DNA from: Spinacia oleracea
Lineage: Eukaryota; Streptophyta; Magnoliopsida; Caryophyllales; Amaranthaceae
Length of the DNA stretch: 64,000 nt
Direction of reading: 5' to 3'
Assembly: GCF_020520425.1 (NCBI RefSeq)
Contig: NC_079489.1
Location: 19,306,001 to 19,370,000, forward strand
Below are positions 49,839 through 62,300 of this stretch, one piece after another; position 1 is the first letter of the stretch; each line of letters begins with the position of its first letter. The position numbers and the translations under genes are program-made. The notes beneath the pieces are model-generated. The model was not told where the DNA came from. It searched no databases and saw only the letters and a list, made by a program, of their open reading frames with translations.

Positions 49839-52203
49839 CTACAAACAACCCTTGGGCTCGATCAAACCATTTGTAGACCCATCAGCATAAGTACAAGATG
49901 ATATTGATGGCTGGTTCTTGTATGTGAGCTTTACATTATCTAATTTTATGTTTTCACACGGATGTTTTGAGCTGCAATCAAATTTTACTGCCACTTCTGT
50001 AGCCGATGATCCATGAATATCTTCATATGTGATGTCGCTAATTTTCACCCCAGATTCCTGTCATACAAATCAAACCATTCATAAATTGGACTTATTTGAC
50101 TGGACTTATATTATCTGAACTTATCTGAACTTAACTTAACTTATCTGAACTTAAAGGTGACTCACCTTTCCTGGACAACCTTTGTTACTAGGGCAATAGT
50201 TTTGGTCAATTATTATAGGATTTTGTACATTGATCATTGTACAATGTTGGAAGACAACTTTCTTCACAAAACCATTGCTAGGTCTCGCCCACGACTTTAT
50301 CCTAACACCATTTTGGGTGCCAACAAATGTAACATCTTTTACTGTCACGTTTTCTACACCGAGTTCATTCATATCTTTCGCTAAACTCCCTATGCTGCAA
50401 ACAAAAACACCAAATAATAAATAAGATGATCCCTCATTCGAACTTTTTTAAAATTATATATTAGCTTGATCTTTTGCAAAATTGATAGGTTTAACAATGT
50501 ATCTGAATTCCTATACCTGATGCCATGACCTGGACCACAAAGGATATCCTCAATCCAAAGATCTGTAGTACCAGCACCCACTGAAATACAATCGTCGCCG
50601 GTACTAATCTTGGATTTGAATATAGTTACACCATTTGAAGCTTGTACATGAATACCATCTGTGTTAGGGCTATTACCAGAAGCTAACACTTTTACACTTT
50701 GTAATTTCACGTTGTTGCAACCATTAAACACAATGTGGAATAATTGGCTGTTTATTGATGTTAAGCCTCTTACCACTATATTTTTGGAGTTTGTGAACGC
50801 CAATGTCTGCAAAAACAACCACAGTTATACCGTTAGTACATCTGTACATTACGCAAATGCTAACAACTTGTGAGAAAATTTTCCTACCATATATCTTTAA
50901 TATCCCTAGAAAGTATATATATATATATATATGAATGTGATCGAATATAAACATTGATAGAGTATAAAACTAATCCAACCATCATTTTAAACTTTTGGTT
51001 AGTTGGTCCTTTGACATGGTATCAGAGTCAGTGTGGCGCAAAGGTCACGGGTTTAAATGTCATCCACCCCTCCTTTCAAAGTGGAATATGTTGCGCTGGG
51101 TATGAGGAGGCATATGCTGCATCCACACTTCAAGCCCAAAGGGCTTTCACGTCAGGGGGCGTGATAGAGTATAAAACTAATTTTGGGACTCCAACCAAAA
51201 GCTTAAGGGCCTATAGGGCTAGAATCTCTCTCTGGCCAACTTGGCCAGGATTAGCAGGCTAGAGGGGAGGGTATGAGGATTTCATCCCCCAATTGTCCAC
51301 AGTATGAGAATTGAATCCCCAATCTTGAAGTGAGAAGGTGCTCTCCGGCCTTTTCTGCCACTAGGTCAAGCTCAGCTTAGTGTGATAATTAAAAACGAAT
51401 TGAATAGTGTTAACTTTTAGTGATGAAATTTGTTATATAATGTACAATGTGTGTATCTAGACATATTTATTACTAACTTATCTAGACATATTTTGTATTT
51501 GGTATTGTTATTGAGTTGATATCAATATATATTTTGTTAATGTCTAATTTTTATTAATATGTAACTAAAAATATTGATGATAAAAGTTGATATATAAATG
51601 GTGTCGAAAGTCAATATGAATATCGTGAAACGCAGAAAATATAAAACAAAGCTCAAATGATTTATTATACTACACCTCTTTTTTTTTTTTGAAGAATGGG
51701 TTTTGTAGTTTATCAATTCTCTATAATTCTTAAAAGAATGAATTATTACTTACCGAAGCACCTTTTGGGCAACCACCCTTTCCGGACATCTTGCAATTCC
51801 ACAAAGAAACACCTTTGCCATCAAACTTGCCACCAGATAGAGTAACTCCATTTACTGAATCAAACCATAGCCAAGTTGCTGAGCTACTAAGGGCATGGAA
51901 ATCAGATGGTGCTACAAGAGTGCCCTTAACATCGAAAGTAATAGCTACACTCCTACACTTTCTTCCATCAAATTTAATGGCATTTTGTATTAAGTACCTT
52001 CCTTCAGGAACTACAATTCTAGACTTTCCCAAAGAACCACAAGCTTCATTCCATGCCTTGACAAAAACCTCGGTTGAGTCCGTTTTCCCATCGGGTTTTG
52101 CTCCTAGGCTTACCACATTATACGTGGATAATCCGATCGTCAAAGATGGGAGAAATATTAAGATTAGAGAAAATGTCAATGTTATCATTGTTGACTTCTC
52201 CAT
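49839..52203 (-). CDS. Polygalacturonase (GH28), gene 2, probable exo-type, secreted
   Basis: Four exons: 51754-52203, 50517-50806, 50166-50394 and 49839-50057. Together 1188 nt, 395 aa. The last three exons have the same lengths (290, 229, 219 nt) and phases as in gene 1, so the two are paralogues; exon 1 differs. Signal peptide about residues 1-24 (MITLTFSLILIFLPSLTIG). GH28 landmarks: SPNTDG (Asp 200), GDDC (Asp 221 and 222), GPGHGI (His 244), VRIKSW (Arg 278, Lys 280). The role is hydrolysis of pectic polygalacturonan in the wall. Intron 1 (50807-51753) carries a TRIM-like element; intron 3 carries a short ttatctgaactta repeat like that at 27398-27587. All catalytic residues are kept, so it is likely active; tissue and exo/endo mode are inference. 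Confidence 0.93.
50955..51230 (+). mobile_element. TRIM-like miniature LTR element in intron 1 of polygalacturonase gene 2
   Basis: The terminal repeat starts tgatagagtataaaactaat at 50955 and again at 51162. Right after the first repeat comes a primer site, tggtatcagag (51019), complementary to initiator tRNA-Met, and before the second a polypurine gtcagggggcg. The internal part is about 140 bp and non-coding. The right repeat blends into unrelated sequence, so the end is approximate. Broken, age unknown. Confidence 0.5.
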
Positions 52204-52246
52204 GTATTTTGTTTTCTAGGGTTTATTGTATTAATGGTGTTCATTC

Positions 52247-52263
52247 TATATATATATATATAT
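52247..52263 (-). promoter_or_regulatory. TATA-rich promoter element of polygalacturonase gene 2
   Basis: An uninterrupted TA run of 17 bp, 44 nt upstream of the ATG; likely the TATA region but also a microsatellite. Confidence 0.4.
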
Positions 52264-52639
52264 GGAGTTAAATGATGGTTTAAGTTACTTAAATATATAT
52301 CTAGTATTTTTATATTATGCTAATTGCTAAGTTTCTTGTTATAACAAAATTTAAAGCAACTTAAGATCACAAGAAATCTTCACTAAAGTACTAAATTAGA
52401 TGGAGTAACAACTTTTCTTTCCATTGATTAGCGGAAAGTAAAAAGGTATTTAATTTAATGACATCTTTAAGCGTTGATAAGGCAACTCCAAATAACTGAT
52501 AAGGCGATATCGCAGATACTAAAGAATAAAGCGCATACAATATATTTGTAAAAACATGTTACTACGTATATAAATGAAAGTATAATATAAATAACTAAAG
52601 AAAACTAAATAAATATTTCATTCCTTTATTTTACAATAA

Positions 52640-53050
52640 CTAGCTATTTGAACGGGCAGTTATATAGTGATTGTTTATCGGTCTTTAAAGTCCTAATTTT
52701 TGGCTTGTGATTTTAGTGGGAATATATAATTTAAATAGAGATGTTTTTTTGAGGGAATAATTTAAATAGAGATGGAATTTGATGGTTGGAATAATATATT
52801 TATATATAACTTAATGGTGAATTAATATTGACTATTAAAAGGGTAGATGAAGTGGAAGAGGTTAGTGAATTGATGTTGAATGAGGAAGATGAAGTGGAAG
52901 AGCTGTAAATTATACGGAGTAGCAAACAACTACTCCGTACAACAACAACAACAACAAAAACCAAATTGATGGATGAAATAAAGGAATAACATGTGTCATC
53001 TAATCATTAATAGTTTCACTTTTTAAATACTACTCTGTACTAGGTATAGA
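52640..53050 (-). mobile_element. Non-autonomous Helitron, 411 bp
   Basis: On the minus strand it begins TCTATACCTAGTACAGAG after an A and ends aactgcccgttcaaatagctag before a T. The 5' region holds gatgacacatgtta. The body contains an (AAC)n run and gatgaagtggaagag. A related copy is at 9785-10066. No ORF. Confidence 0.6.
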
Positions 53051-53712
53051 TAGCTAGATTTTAAAAATCTGAAATTATCTATCCTCTTTAGATTCATCCA
53101 CCTTCTATTCCTTTTTTTTCTTTTTGCATCATTTTAATTTAGTCTTAGCCGCTTGATTCGGTTTATTTCTTATAAATACTTGGGCGACAAATTTGCCCCC
53201 AACATATAATTATTGTATACATCTAAGGGTCGATCTATTTGACAACCTGTTTTAAAGACCATAAGTCATAAGTCATAAGGCGGTGAAATTTTAATACATC
53301 TTACAAAGTTAGAGTTGTTTAGATAAAATACCATGCTCCATGCATCACTATTTGAAGAACCTGAACTTTTCCATTTAATCTACTGTACTCTTTTTTTTAA
53401 TAAAAACTTGTTTAAAAAATCTCTATCTCACTAAAATAATGCAATTGACTATAAACAACTCATAAATCAAATACCTTATCGATCATCTTTTACACTTTAT
53501 AAGTATTAAGTATGGATCAAATACTATCTTTTCAATATCACGTAATCAATTTCATCTCTTTTTCAATTAGCGTTAAGGAAGATAAGTCATGCGCCCATAG
53601 GCGCGCACATGTTAGGCGGAGTACTACTGGAGTAGAATAACGACAATGAAAGTAAAAAGGAGGGGGAGGGGCGATGAATGAAGAGATTGGATGTTGCATG
53701 GGAAGTTGACTA
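53051..53712. other. Intergenic, nothing recognised
   Basis: AT-rich, no conserved ORF, no clear repeat termini. Confidence 0.4.
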
Positions 53713-54177
53713 CTCCCTCCGTCCCTTAATACTCGCACCGGTTTGACCGGTTCAGAGTTTAAGATATTTGACCTTCCCGTCAATGTGAACTCTTGGGGAA
53801 GATCAGCCTGTTATCCCTAGAGTAACTTTTATCCGTTAGATTCTTATACATATTCCGTGGGCTCGGATTACGGCTGTGGATATCAAGTCAAGTATACGAA
53901 CTCCTTCTACCCAAGATTTATTAATTTAATGTGTGTTGGTTGATAGTGATGTATTTTTTTAATATAGTTAGTGGGAAATGTGTAAGAGGTAGGGAGTGGT
54001 GAGTGGGGGTGTGAATTTTTAAATGATTTTTTGTAGGGAATATGGGTGTAGGTGGGGTTAGTAAGTAAGTGTGAGAAATAATATAATATTGGTATAAATT
54101 TCCATTTATAGAAGCGGTGCAAGTATTAAGGGACGACCGAAAAAGAAAGCGGTGCGAATATTAAGGGACGGAGGGAA
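53713..54177. mobile_element. Stowaway-like MITE (family of 62502-62826) carrying an organellar DNA patch
   Basis: CTCCCTCCGTCCCTTAATAC at the left, its complement gtgcgaatattaagggacgg then aggga at the right, TA at both sides. Compared with 62502-62826 it has about 143 extra bases at 53772-53914 and lacks about 6 MITE bases at the join. Confidence 0.8.
53770..53838 (-). other. Nuclear copy of plastid 23S rRNA gene fragment (NUPT)
   Basis: The minus strand reads as the domain V region of plastid 23S rRNA, including the near-universal GGGATAACAGGCTGAT (plus-strand complement at 53802-53817) and the neighbouring ttccccaagagttcaca. I see one or two differences from the plastid sequence I remember. 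Too short to be a functional rRNA. Confidence 0.85.
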
Positions 54178-55440
54178 TATTAACGTAGATGACAAAAAGA
54201 AGATGCATATTTCCGAAAACTCAGCTTCTTTTATTTAGGGTGTTGTGTCAAGTCAATGCAGATGTATAATGTATTATTAATATGTTATTCTTATTGCTTT
54301 CACCGTAAGTTTTGGGTTCCTGCATATGGCCAATTCAATTGCCCATACGCCCATACAAGGGATATGATACCACCTTCTTTGTCTTATGAATTACTAGTAT
54401 TTTGTTAGGCATTATTGAGCATTGTTTATTTTTTCCACCTTTTCCTGCTATTAGTTTGTTGGTTTTTCGGCGATGAATTACAAACTCAAACGGACAAACC
54501 AAATGGAAATTTATTCAGATTAACTCTAAGAGGCGGATGGAGTATTCAGTATTTCATACTCCTTTTATTTTATATTGTACAGTTGGACTCTATACTGAAT
54601 ATATATAGTAGATCACTAGATCTATAAGCAACTTACAAATTATGATCCACGTAACAATATTATCCACAATTAAGAGTCCGATTAAAAAAACAAGCATTTC
54701 TAGCTCTCTAGTCTCCCATAAAGTGCAATATGGGGTGTTTTGTTATGAGAGTGCTGATGTATGGAGAAAAAAGAGATATTTAGTCATTTCAAAAAACTAA
54801 TGAGATTTTGGTTAGAAAAGCTCAATATATGAGTTTTTTTGTATTTACAGGTGCTAAAGATTTTCAGAAAAATATGAAATGTGATTTGGCAATCCAATAA
54901 GGAAAATGAGACTTCGGTCCACTTATAAGTCCAATAGAGATTCCCAATAAACTCAATTGGCAATAGTGGATTAGTGGGAGTAACTCCACATGTGTGGTGG
55001 TATTACTAGTTTCCCTCCTCTTTCTCCAATGTAGAACAACTCACACATGTAACATTGGGTTTCAACAAATAGTTTGAAGAAGTGGATGTAAAATGATAGC
55101 TTTGTCTATAATTACAACCCTTACCAACCTACACTATTTTATGTCAATTAATATGTTCGTGGTCATTACATCTAACAGTTAATTTGTCAAACACATCTAC
55201 GCAAACAACTTTCAACCAGCAAGACAAGCAAACTAATACAAACAACTTATCTCTCCAAGAAAAACAAATTAAGCCCAATACAAACAGTTAGTCAAACAAA
55301 TTATAACAACTAATTGCTGAACAAGGACTACAACATATGTCTCATGTGTGACTTGACGGGGTGACTCATACACAAATCCGTGTTTCAAACCAAATAAAGA
55401 TATTGCAGTAGTATATAAACGTATTGCACGCGAATATGAC
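54178..55440. other. Intergenic, no gene recognised
   Basis: AT-rich; the longest open frame (70 codons at 54415-54627) has no recognisable motif. Confidence 0.4.
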
Positions 55441-55444
55441 ACCT

Positions 55445-55600
55445 GAGTATAGCTGGAGCAGTAGGTTAAGATTTGGTATGGGATTGCCGTTCGATTTCAA
55501 CAACTTGTTACTTTTTATATTTTTCTGGCCTTTTTTTCCCCTTCTCTTTCCCAATTCATCATATATCATAACTACAAATACAAAGAAAAAAAATTAATAA
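55445..55600 (+). mobile_element. Possible tRNA-derived SINE
   Basis: A-box-like agctggagcagtagg (55451-55465) and B-box-like gttcgatttc (55489-55498) at tRNA-like spacing, with an A-rich end (caaagaaaaaaaatt) about 90 bp later. No target duplication found. Confidence 0.3.
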
Positions 55601-55678
55601 TCGGACAAGTTGGTTACTTTTCATATTTTTCAGGAGTTACTTAACTCAATATTTAATAAGGTACTGGTTGTAATTTTA

Positions 55679-56918
55679 GGAAAAATTGCTTTAAATAATC
55701 CAAACTTTCGACGATTTTCCGTTAATAATACAACCTTTAGATTATTATGTAATAATCCAACCTTTGCACTCCATTAATTTTTATTGCACCCAATCGGTCA
55801 CCAACCTGATACAGTAGGTACCCTGTACATGTGTCATGCAATCATTCGTTATAATTCTATTTTAAATAAAAAATTTCTATTACTTCATTACATTTTTTTT
55901 CCCTTCAGTTCTTCTTCAATTCGAAACCCCACTATCAATTTATCATCCTCTGTTGATAATCAAAATCAACAAAATCCCCCATTATCATCATTAATTGATA
56001 ATCAAAATCAACAAAATGAGTACTTTTGTTTTTGTTCGTTCCTTTCTTCCACAATTCGAAACCCCATTATCAATTTATCATCATCTATTGATCAACAAAA
56101 TACCCCATTATCATCATCAATTGATAATCAAAATCAACAAAATGAGCAATTATCATCCTGATTTATGTGAAATAAAATGCCACGAGTTAGGAAAATCAAT
56201 ACCTCGTAATTCACGAAATCTTTGAAAGCATGTTAAGATGTATAACTCAGTTTAAGGATTAGAATCAATTTCATGGATAAGGGCACCACTAACTAATGTG
56301 CTCAGTGTCGGTGAGACATTGTGAGCTGTGATTTAAGGATTCCATCATAATTAATTCAGTTTCTTCTTGCTGGAATTTTTTGATGGACACTTATGCAAAA
56401 ATTAGGGAGTTTTGCTTCAAAAGTTAAGGAGAGAGAGTACCAATTAGTGTGATATGATTCTAGAATGTTGGGTTAAACCCTCTGGTATTGCAAGGAAAGA
56501 GGGAAGAAAACAAAGAGGCAGGATATGGTGGTCATGGGTGGCCACTGAAGTGGTGATGGGCGACGAGATAGAATAGAGTTTGGTTGAGGGAGGAGAAGCG
56601 ACCTGTGTGGGAGTGTTAGGGAGGGGTCTGAAATTGGAGAAGTTTTTGATTGAGGAGCAACTTTGGGAATTTGGGAGTGAGGTGAAATCACTCGTATCAG
56701 AGATTAGAAACGAGGGAGGAAGAAGTAGAATGGAGGGAGGAGGAAGGAGGTAGAAAAAGAAATAAAAAAAAAAAAATTGACCTCTTAGCCGGTTTCCCGT
56801 CATTTGGGTTTAATAAAAGTTAATGGGGTGCAAAGGTTGGATTATTAGAAAATAATCCAAAGGTTGGATTATTACCGGAAAATCGTCCAAAGGTTGGATT
56901 ATTTAAAGTAATTATTCC
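55679..56918. mobile_element. Mutator-like non-autonomous element, 1.24 kb, 9-bp TSD
   Basis: Inverted ends ggaaaaattgctttaaataa (left) and ttatttaaagtaattattcc (right), extending about 100 bp inward with aataatccaacctttg. Perfect duplication GTAATTTTA (55670-55678, 56919-56927). The ends resemble those of 7929-8281. The core of about 1 kb includes an internal tandem repeat (gataatcaaaatcaacaaaa, three times) and a C/T-rich block on the minus strand that could be captured host 5' UTR, so a Pack-MULE is possible. No transposase. Confidence 0.8.
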
Positions 56919-56999
56919 GTAATTTTAAGGGAATTTAAATATTTTTTCTTTTAAAAAAAATTGGGATTATTAGTATATGAATTCGGGTTAATTTTAGAT

Positions 57000-58350
57000 T
57001 ACTCTGAAGTTATTTAACATAAAATTTTGGGTTGTTAATCATGGTTAGTTAATTTTTCTATTTTAAAAGAGGATTATACTTGGGGTACTTTATTTTATCC
57101 AAAGATTATTTAATGTAATATTTAGAGTTAACAATCACAATGATAAGGTTTACTTGTATTTACTTGGGACATAGTACTCCGTAGTATATTTGGGGTTACC
57201 AACTATATTATTAAGAGTTACTAATTATAATATCAAGAGTTACTTTATTTTTAAATGTTAGCACAGTTACCACTAATATATTACTCAAAATTATTTCTAT
57301 TCGTAATTGGTTAATTTTTTTTTATTAATAATTTCAATTACTTTTATAATTTTAACAAAGTTATTTCTAATCCAATTTCTTAGTCACTTAAAACATTAAG
57401 AAATATATTTTATAATTTAGTGTTTACTAGGGTTAATTTTTGTATATTAAAGGTGTTACTTTTAAACAATAGGCACAGTTAATTACTAGTAACGTTACTC
57501 CGTGTTACTAAAGGTTCATTCTATTTGTAATTGGTTACTTCTATTTACAATTTCAATTACTTTTATAGTTTTAGAAGAGTTACTTTTAATCAAGTTACTT
57601 ATTCACTTAAATCATCAAGACGTTACTTTAATATTTTACTAAGGTTACTTTTTGTATGTTAATGGTGTTCTTTTTAAACATGCACACAATTACTACTAAT
57701 ATTACTAAGGGTTACTTCTATTAATTTATTTCTGTTACTTTTATATTTTTAGAAGAGTTAATTTTAACCAAGCTACTTATACACTTCCCCTCAAAAGAAG
57801 CTACTTATTCACTTAAAACATTAGGATGTTACTTTAATATTTTACTAGGGTTACTTTTTGTATGCTAATGATGTTACTTTTAAACAATATATAACCATAG
57901 TCACTACTAATATTGCGAAGGGTTACTTCTATTAGTAATTCCAGTTACTTTTATAGTTTTAGAAAAGTTAATTTTATTCAAGCTACTTATTCACTTAGAA
58001 TATTAGAATGTTACTCTAATATTTTACTATGGTTACTTTTAAATATAGGCACAATTACTACTAATGTTACTAAAGGTTACTTCTATTTGTAATTGGTTAC
58101 TTATATTTATAATTTTAGTTACTATTATAGTTTTAGAAGAGTTACTTTTTTAACAAGCTACTTATTAACTTAAAACATTAGAATGTTACTTTAATATTTT
58201 CATAGGGTCACTTTTTGTATGTTATTCGTGTTACTTTAAACTATTAGGCACGATTACTACTAATAGTAATAAAGATTATTTTTTATATGTTAATGGTGTT
58301 ATTTTTAAATATTACGCATAATTACTACTAATATTACTAAGTTAAAGGCA
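57000..58350. repeat. Degenerate tandem array, about 200-bp unit, rich in GTTACTT
   Basis: The phrases attactactaatattactaa, ggttacttctattt, ttttatagttttagaagagt, aagctacttattcacttaaa and acattagaatgttacttta recur in the same order. The first phrase occurs near 57248, 57481, 57690, 57902, 58048, 58252 and 58320, so most units are about 200-210 bp and the last ones are shortened. AT-rich, no ORF. Confidence 0.6.
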
Positions 58351-59391
58351 AAAAAAATTCATGACTTCATGTATTTCCAACAATATAATGAAGACAACAT
58401 AAAACTAAAAACCAACCCTCTGATTTTTGTTCTAGCTACCTCAACAAGCACCTGACATCCATGCCTCCATTTCTAAACTCCTCAAAAAATCCACCTTGGA
58501 AACCACAACCACTGCGGGGACCGCCACATCTTCTATGAACTATATATTCCTCTTACTTTCTCTCTTCTCCATACCACCAACATCTTCTATTAGTATAATG
58601 TAAAATGGTAAATCCTAAATCTTCATCTTACTCTGTCTCCTCTAACTTCAGAGCATCATCATATGTGCTGAAAGATGGTGTTGCCTCTGTTGCCACAAAA
58701 ATTTTAATTTCATCATTGACCATATGTTTGCAAAATTTTATGGGTTTTATTTCGATTCCAATAGCCGGAGTAACTACTGAGTTTAATTGTTAATGTGAAC
58801 ATGTCGCACCATCAACTTGATGATGGTGTGGCTTGCCACATATGAGACTTTAGGCAAGGACTATCGGTGCAAGTGTGGATGGATAAGTTGAAACTTTGTG
58901 GTTGCATCTTAAGGCTGCAGGCAAATCTTTTGAACCCCTCAAGTCAACACACACATCGCACATTCGTAAGCCAGCGAAAATATGAAATCAAGGATCGGTA
59001 TTTCGTAAACAAAATTGCTGCTTATTCCAATTCATTTTCAACCTAAAAACAAATATTCTGTTGTTTCTGCATTCCGAAAATCATACCAACAGTACCATTA
59101 AAACTGAAGATAAAATCCTAAAACAGGATAACTTTGTAACATAATCTCACATAATGTGTATATTTATTTCAAGTAATTGATTTTATTTACATGGAACTGT
59201 GGGCAATTGGGCATTGCACACCACAACAGAAAACCTATACATGTACAATGCTATTATTGTGTTGTAATTACAAGCCAAACTTCTCATAGGAAACTAAACA
59301 GTAATTACATCATAGAAGTATATTTATAACTTTTATCCTGTAGTATTTTGAGCTAAATAATTTGAAACCGAGTGAATCAGGGAAGAGAGAA
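58351..59391. other. Intergenic / 3' flank of the TTM gene
   Basis: A 62-codon open frame on the plus strand at 58605-58793 has no recognised motif. The 3' UTR of the TTM-type gene should lie just left of 59392. Confidence 0.35.
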
Positions 59392-62300
59392 CTATTTTTG
59401 AGAGGGAAAGCTTCTAAATAAAAGAGCTCCTAAACCACCAACAGCTACGGTTGCAAAAAGAGGGATGGCAATGGCAATTGATAAAGAATCAAAAGTTCTA
59501 TCTGTTCTGTCATTGCGGGATTTCTCTCCAAAGTACTCGTGGAGAAGGCTGCTCAGTGTATCCAGCTGATGCATAATCTGGCGTTGCCCTCTTGATACAA
59601 CCATTACCTGTTTATGCAAAATCATTTTAAACCAGATCGATCTCTTTAATGGCAAAACCAAAGCACCAGTTAAGTATTTGGTCAAACCACAGTTATTCTA
59701 TGTGAAACCCAGTTAAGTATTTGATCAAAACACCACAGTTGGCCTTCATTCTAAGTGGATAATGATATATTATTGATGTGACTGTTTATCAGACAGAAAA
59801 CAAATTATATGCAAAATCAAAGTTGGTACCTCTTCGATAACTTGAGAATCCTTGGCCAACTGGGAAGCAGATGAGGAACGAGATAATAGCCCACCAGTCA
59901 TTGGACCATTGCTTAGTCCACCAGCCATCAGAAGTTGAGGAGTTGAGCCATTACATGTTTCAGACTGTAGAGCCAAGTTTTGTTGGCTAGAAGAAACCGT
60001 CTCAATGGAAACCTTGGAGTTCAGCGCTTCTATACAAGATGTTAATTCATCCATTCTCTCGTTCAACGTGGATATTTGCTCTGACAGGTGAGTCACAGCT
60101 CCCTAATATATGGATAATAATCCATAAGTTCACACACTAATCTAATGAATTTAACAATTGTTAAAACAGAGAAAACATGCACTCAGACAGTTCTTACGAT
60201 ATGAATCATTACTCTCAATAACAATGATATATTTTACCACAAGCCTCGATGAATTGTCAAAGTAAGAAAATAAATTGCGTAATCTTACCTTATCATATAT
60301 GTACAGTTAATATATAATTACAATACCATATGGATGAATAGTCCACTAAAATTATTAGGGAGGCAGGTTAAACTAACTTGGTTTGCAGCGCCAGCAGGTG
60401 ACCGGGGGACATTTCCATTAAAACTTCTTTCATCCACATTAAGCCTTGTCAGTCTGGACAGGACCTTCTCTCGGTGTGTTGAGAATGAACGTGAAACATT
60501 TCTGTCAAAATATAACAGAATATGGTTCATAAACAGCAAGCCCCAAAAGGAAAAGTAAACAAAGAAAAACAATGTGATAAACCTTGACTTAGGATGAGAT
60601 GGAGAATTAGGTTCGTGCAGATATTTGACCCTCCAATCTGCAGAGGCTCGAGAAAGTGCCTCTTTAGGACTAGAAGCTATTTCATCATCTATGCTGAGCT
60701 TTGTCTTCAAGTCATCTGGCAAAGCCTATTGATAATGTGGATTTGGTAAGTGGGCTACAGAAGAAAGACAAAGCTAAGCAATCAAACATAAGTTATATGA
60801 AAAGTAATACCATGACATCATTCACAAGTTTCTCCAGCTGGATTTGTTCGATGTAAGTACGCGAAACATATGTACCATCCAAACCCAGCTGCTCAGCTAC
60901 AAACTTAATATATGACCGATCTTTTCCTTGAACCTTCACCAAAAAAAACAAGCACGGAAAAGTTATAACATCGATTGAAGACCCTAACTCGGATAGAAGG
61001 CATTCAGCCATCCACGCATGTTCGCATGGCTCATATTATTCCTTTTTCAGATAAATCAAATGGTCAAGGTAACTATAGATTACATTGCATTTTCGTATCA
61101 AAAGTTCTTGGCCTCCAAATTAGAATATTGATTAGCAGGCCAGTTATCCATTACTGGCAGCAGAAATCATAGAAGAACCAGATAACTGAAGGTAGGCAAC
61201 AGAGAAATGGAAATAGAACAACAGAAGAGATAGCTAACAAGACATCATTACTAATCTGCAACAGATCCACAAGTTAAGTCTAGAAATAGGCAAACAACGC
61301 ATGCGTGCGTGTCGGGGGCAGGGGTATGTTTATGTAAAGTAGAGAAAAATAAACTTACCAAAAGAATAGTATATTACATTAGATGTAAGACAGCCAAAAA
61401 TAGTACTTCGTATGTTAAATAGCATGACGGAGGGAGAAACATACTGTAATTGGATTTCCCTAATTAATACACATACTTATACTGTTATCTAAAATTATTT
61501 TGAATGATAAATCCTTAATTATGAGGCAAAGGGGTAATATGACTAATAAATCAAAACAAAGAAAATACTAAAATCAGAGAAAAATGAAAGGATGGGTTAA
61601 ACAGTAATTACCTGGATGTATTGGCGATTTAGCTGTTCTAGCCAATCAATTTTCACAATAACTTTATCATCAGAAAAGATATGGCTTCTTCTTTTCAAGA
61701 TGGTCGCAATAGTGTACCCCAAAGCCATCAAACCACCAAGAAGACGGACGCTGACTTCAAAACTGATTCTAGGTGATATTATAAAGGGAGTGTCTGTAAC
61801 CCATTCCTGAAATCAGCAAGTAGAACTACTTGAAGAAGAGGCTCATCTTCACAGGCAAACCTCCTACACTCCGAAAATTCCCATAACAGAACATGAACCT
61901 TGGCTTTCTAAAATAAAGCTACAAATATAAAGAGAAATAACCATAATGATCTATCATTAAGTCTTAAAATCATAGGTAAAGTCCGAATATTCTGGACATG
62001 TGAAGTTCTGCAAAGTATTTCCCAATTGCTTCTTTGTATTCTAATCGCCACTATTTAAAGCCAACATTTACTGCTCAAATATGACAGCAAAGTGCAAAGA
62101 ATAGTTATCCTGGAAAAGGTCACATTTGGTTCCTTGATTTAGTTTTCAGGAACTGCAATTTATGGCAACTGTTCTGATGATTCCAGAAGCAGGGCCATAG
62201 ATCAAGGCAACTATCGGATAGATGGTTTAGGGTTCCACTAGTGGAATAACAATCATGAGTAAAACACATAAGAAAAAATTTAACTTGTACTAACGTGTGA

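Noticed and set aside
53802-53817. rRNA gene suggested by a near-universal 23S motif
   Set aside because: Only about 70 bp match and they interrupt a MITE; this is a plastid-derived patch, not a gene.
58605-58793. 62-codon plus-strand open frame near the TTM gene
   Set aside because: No recognised motif, no paralogue seen, length expected by chance.
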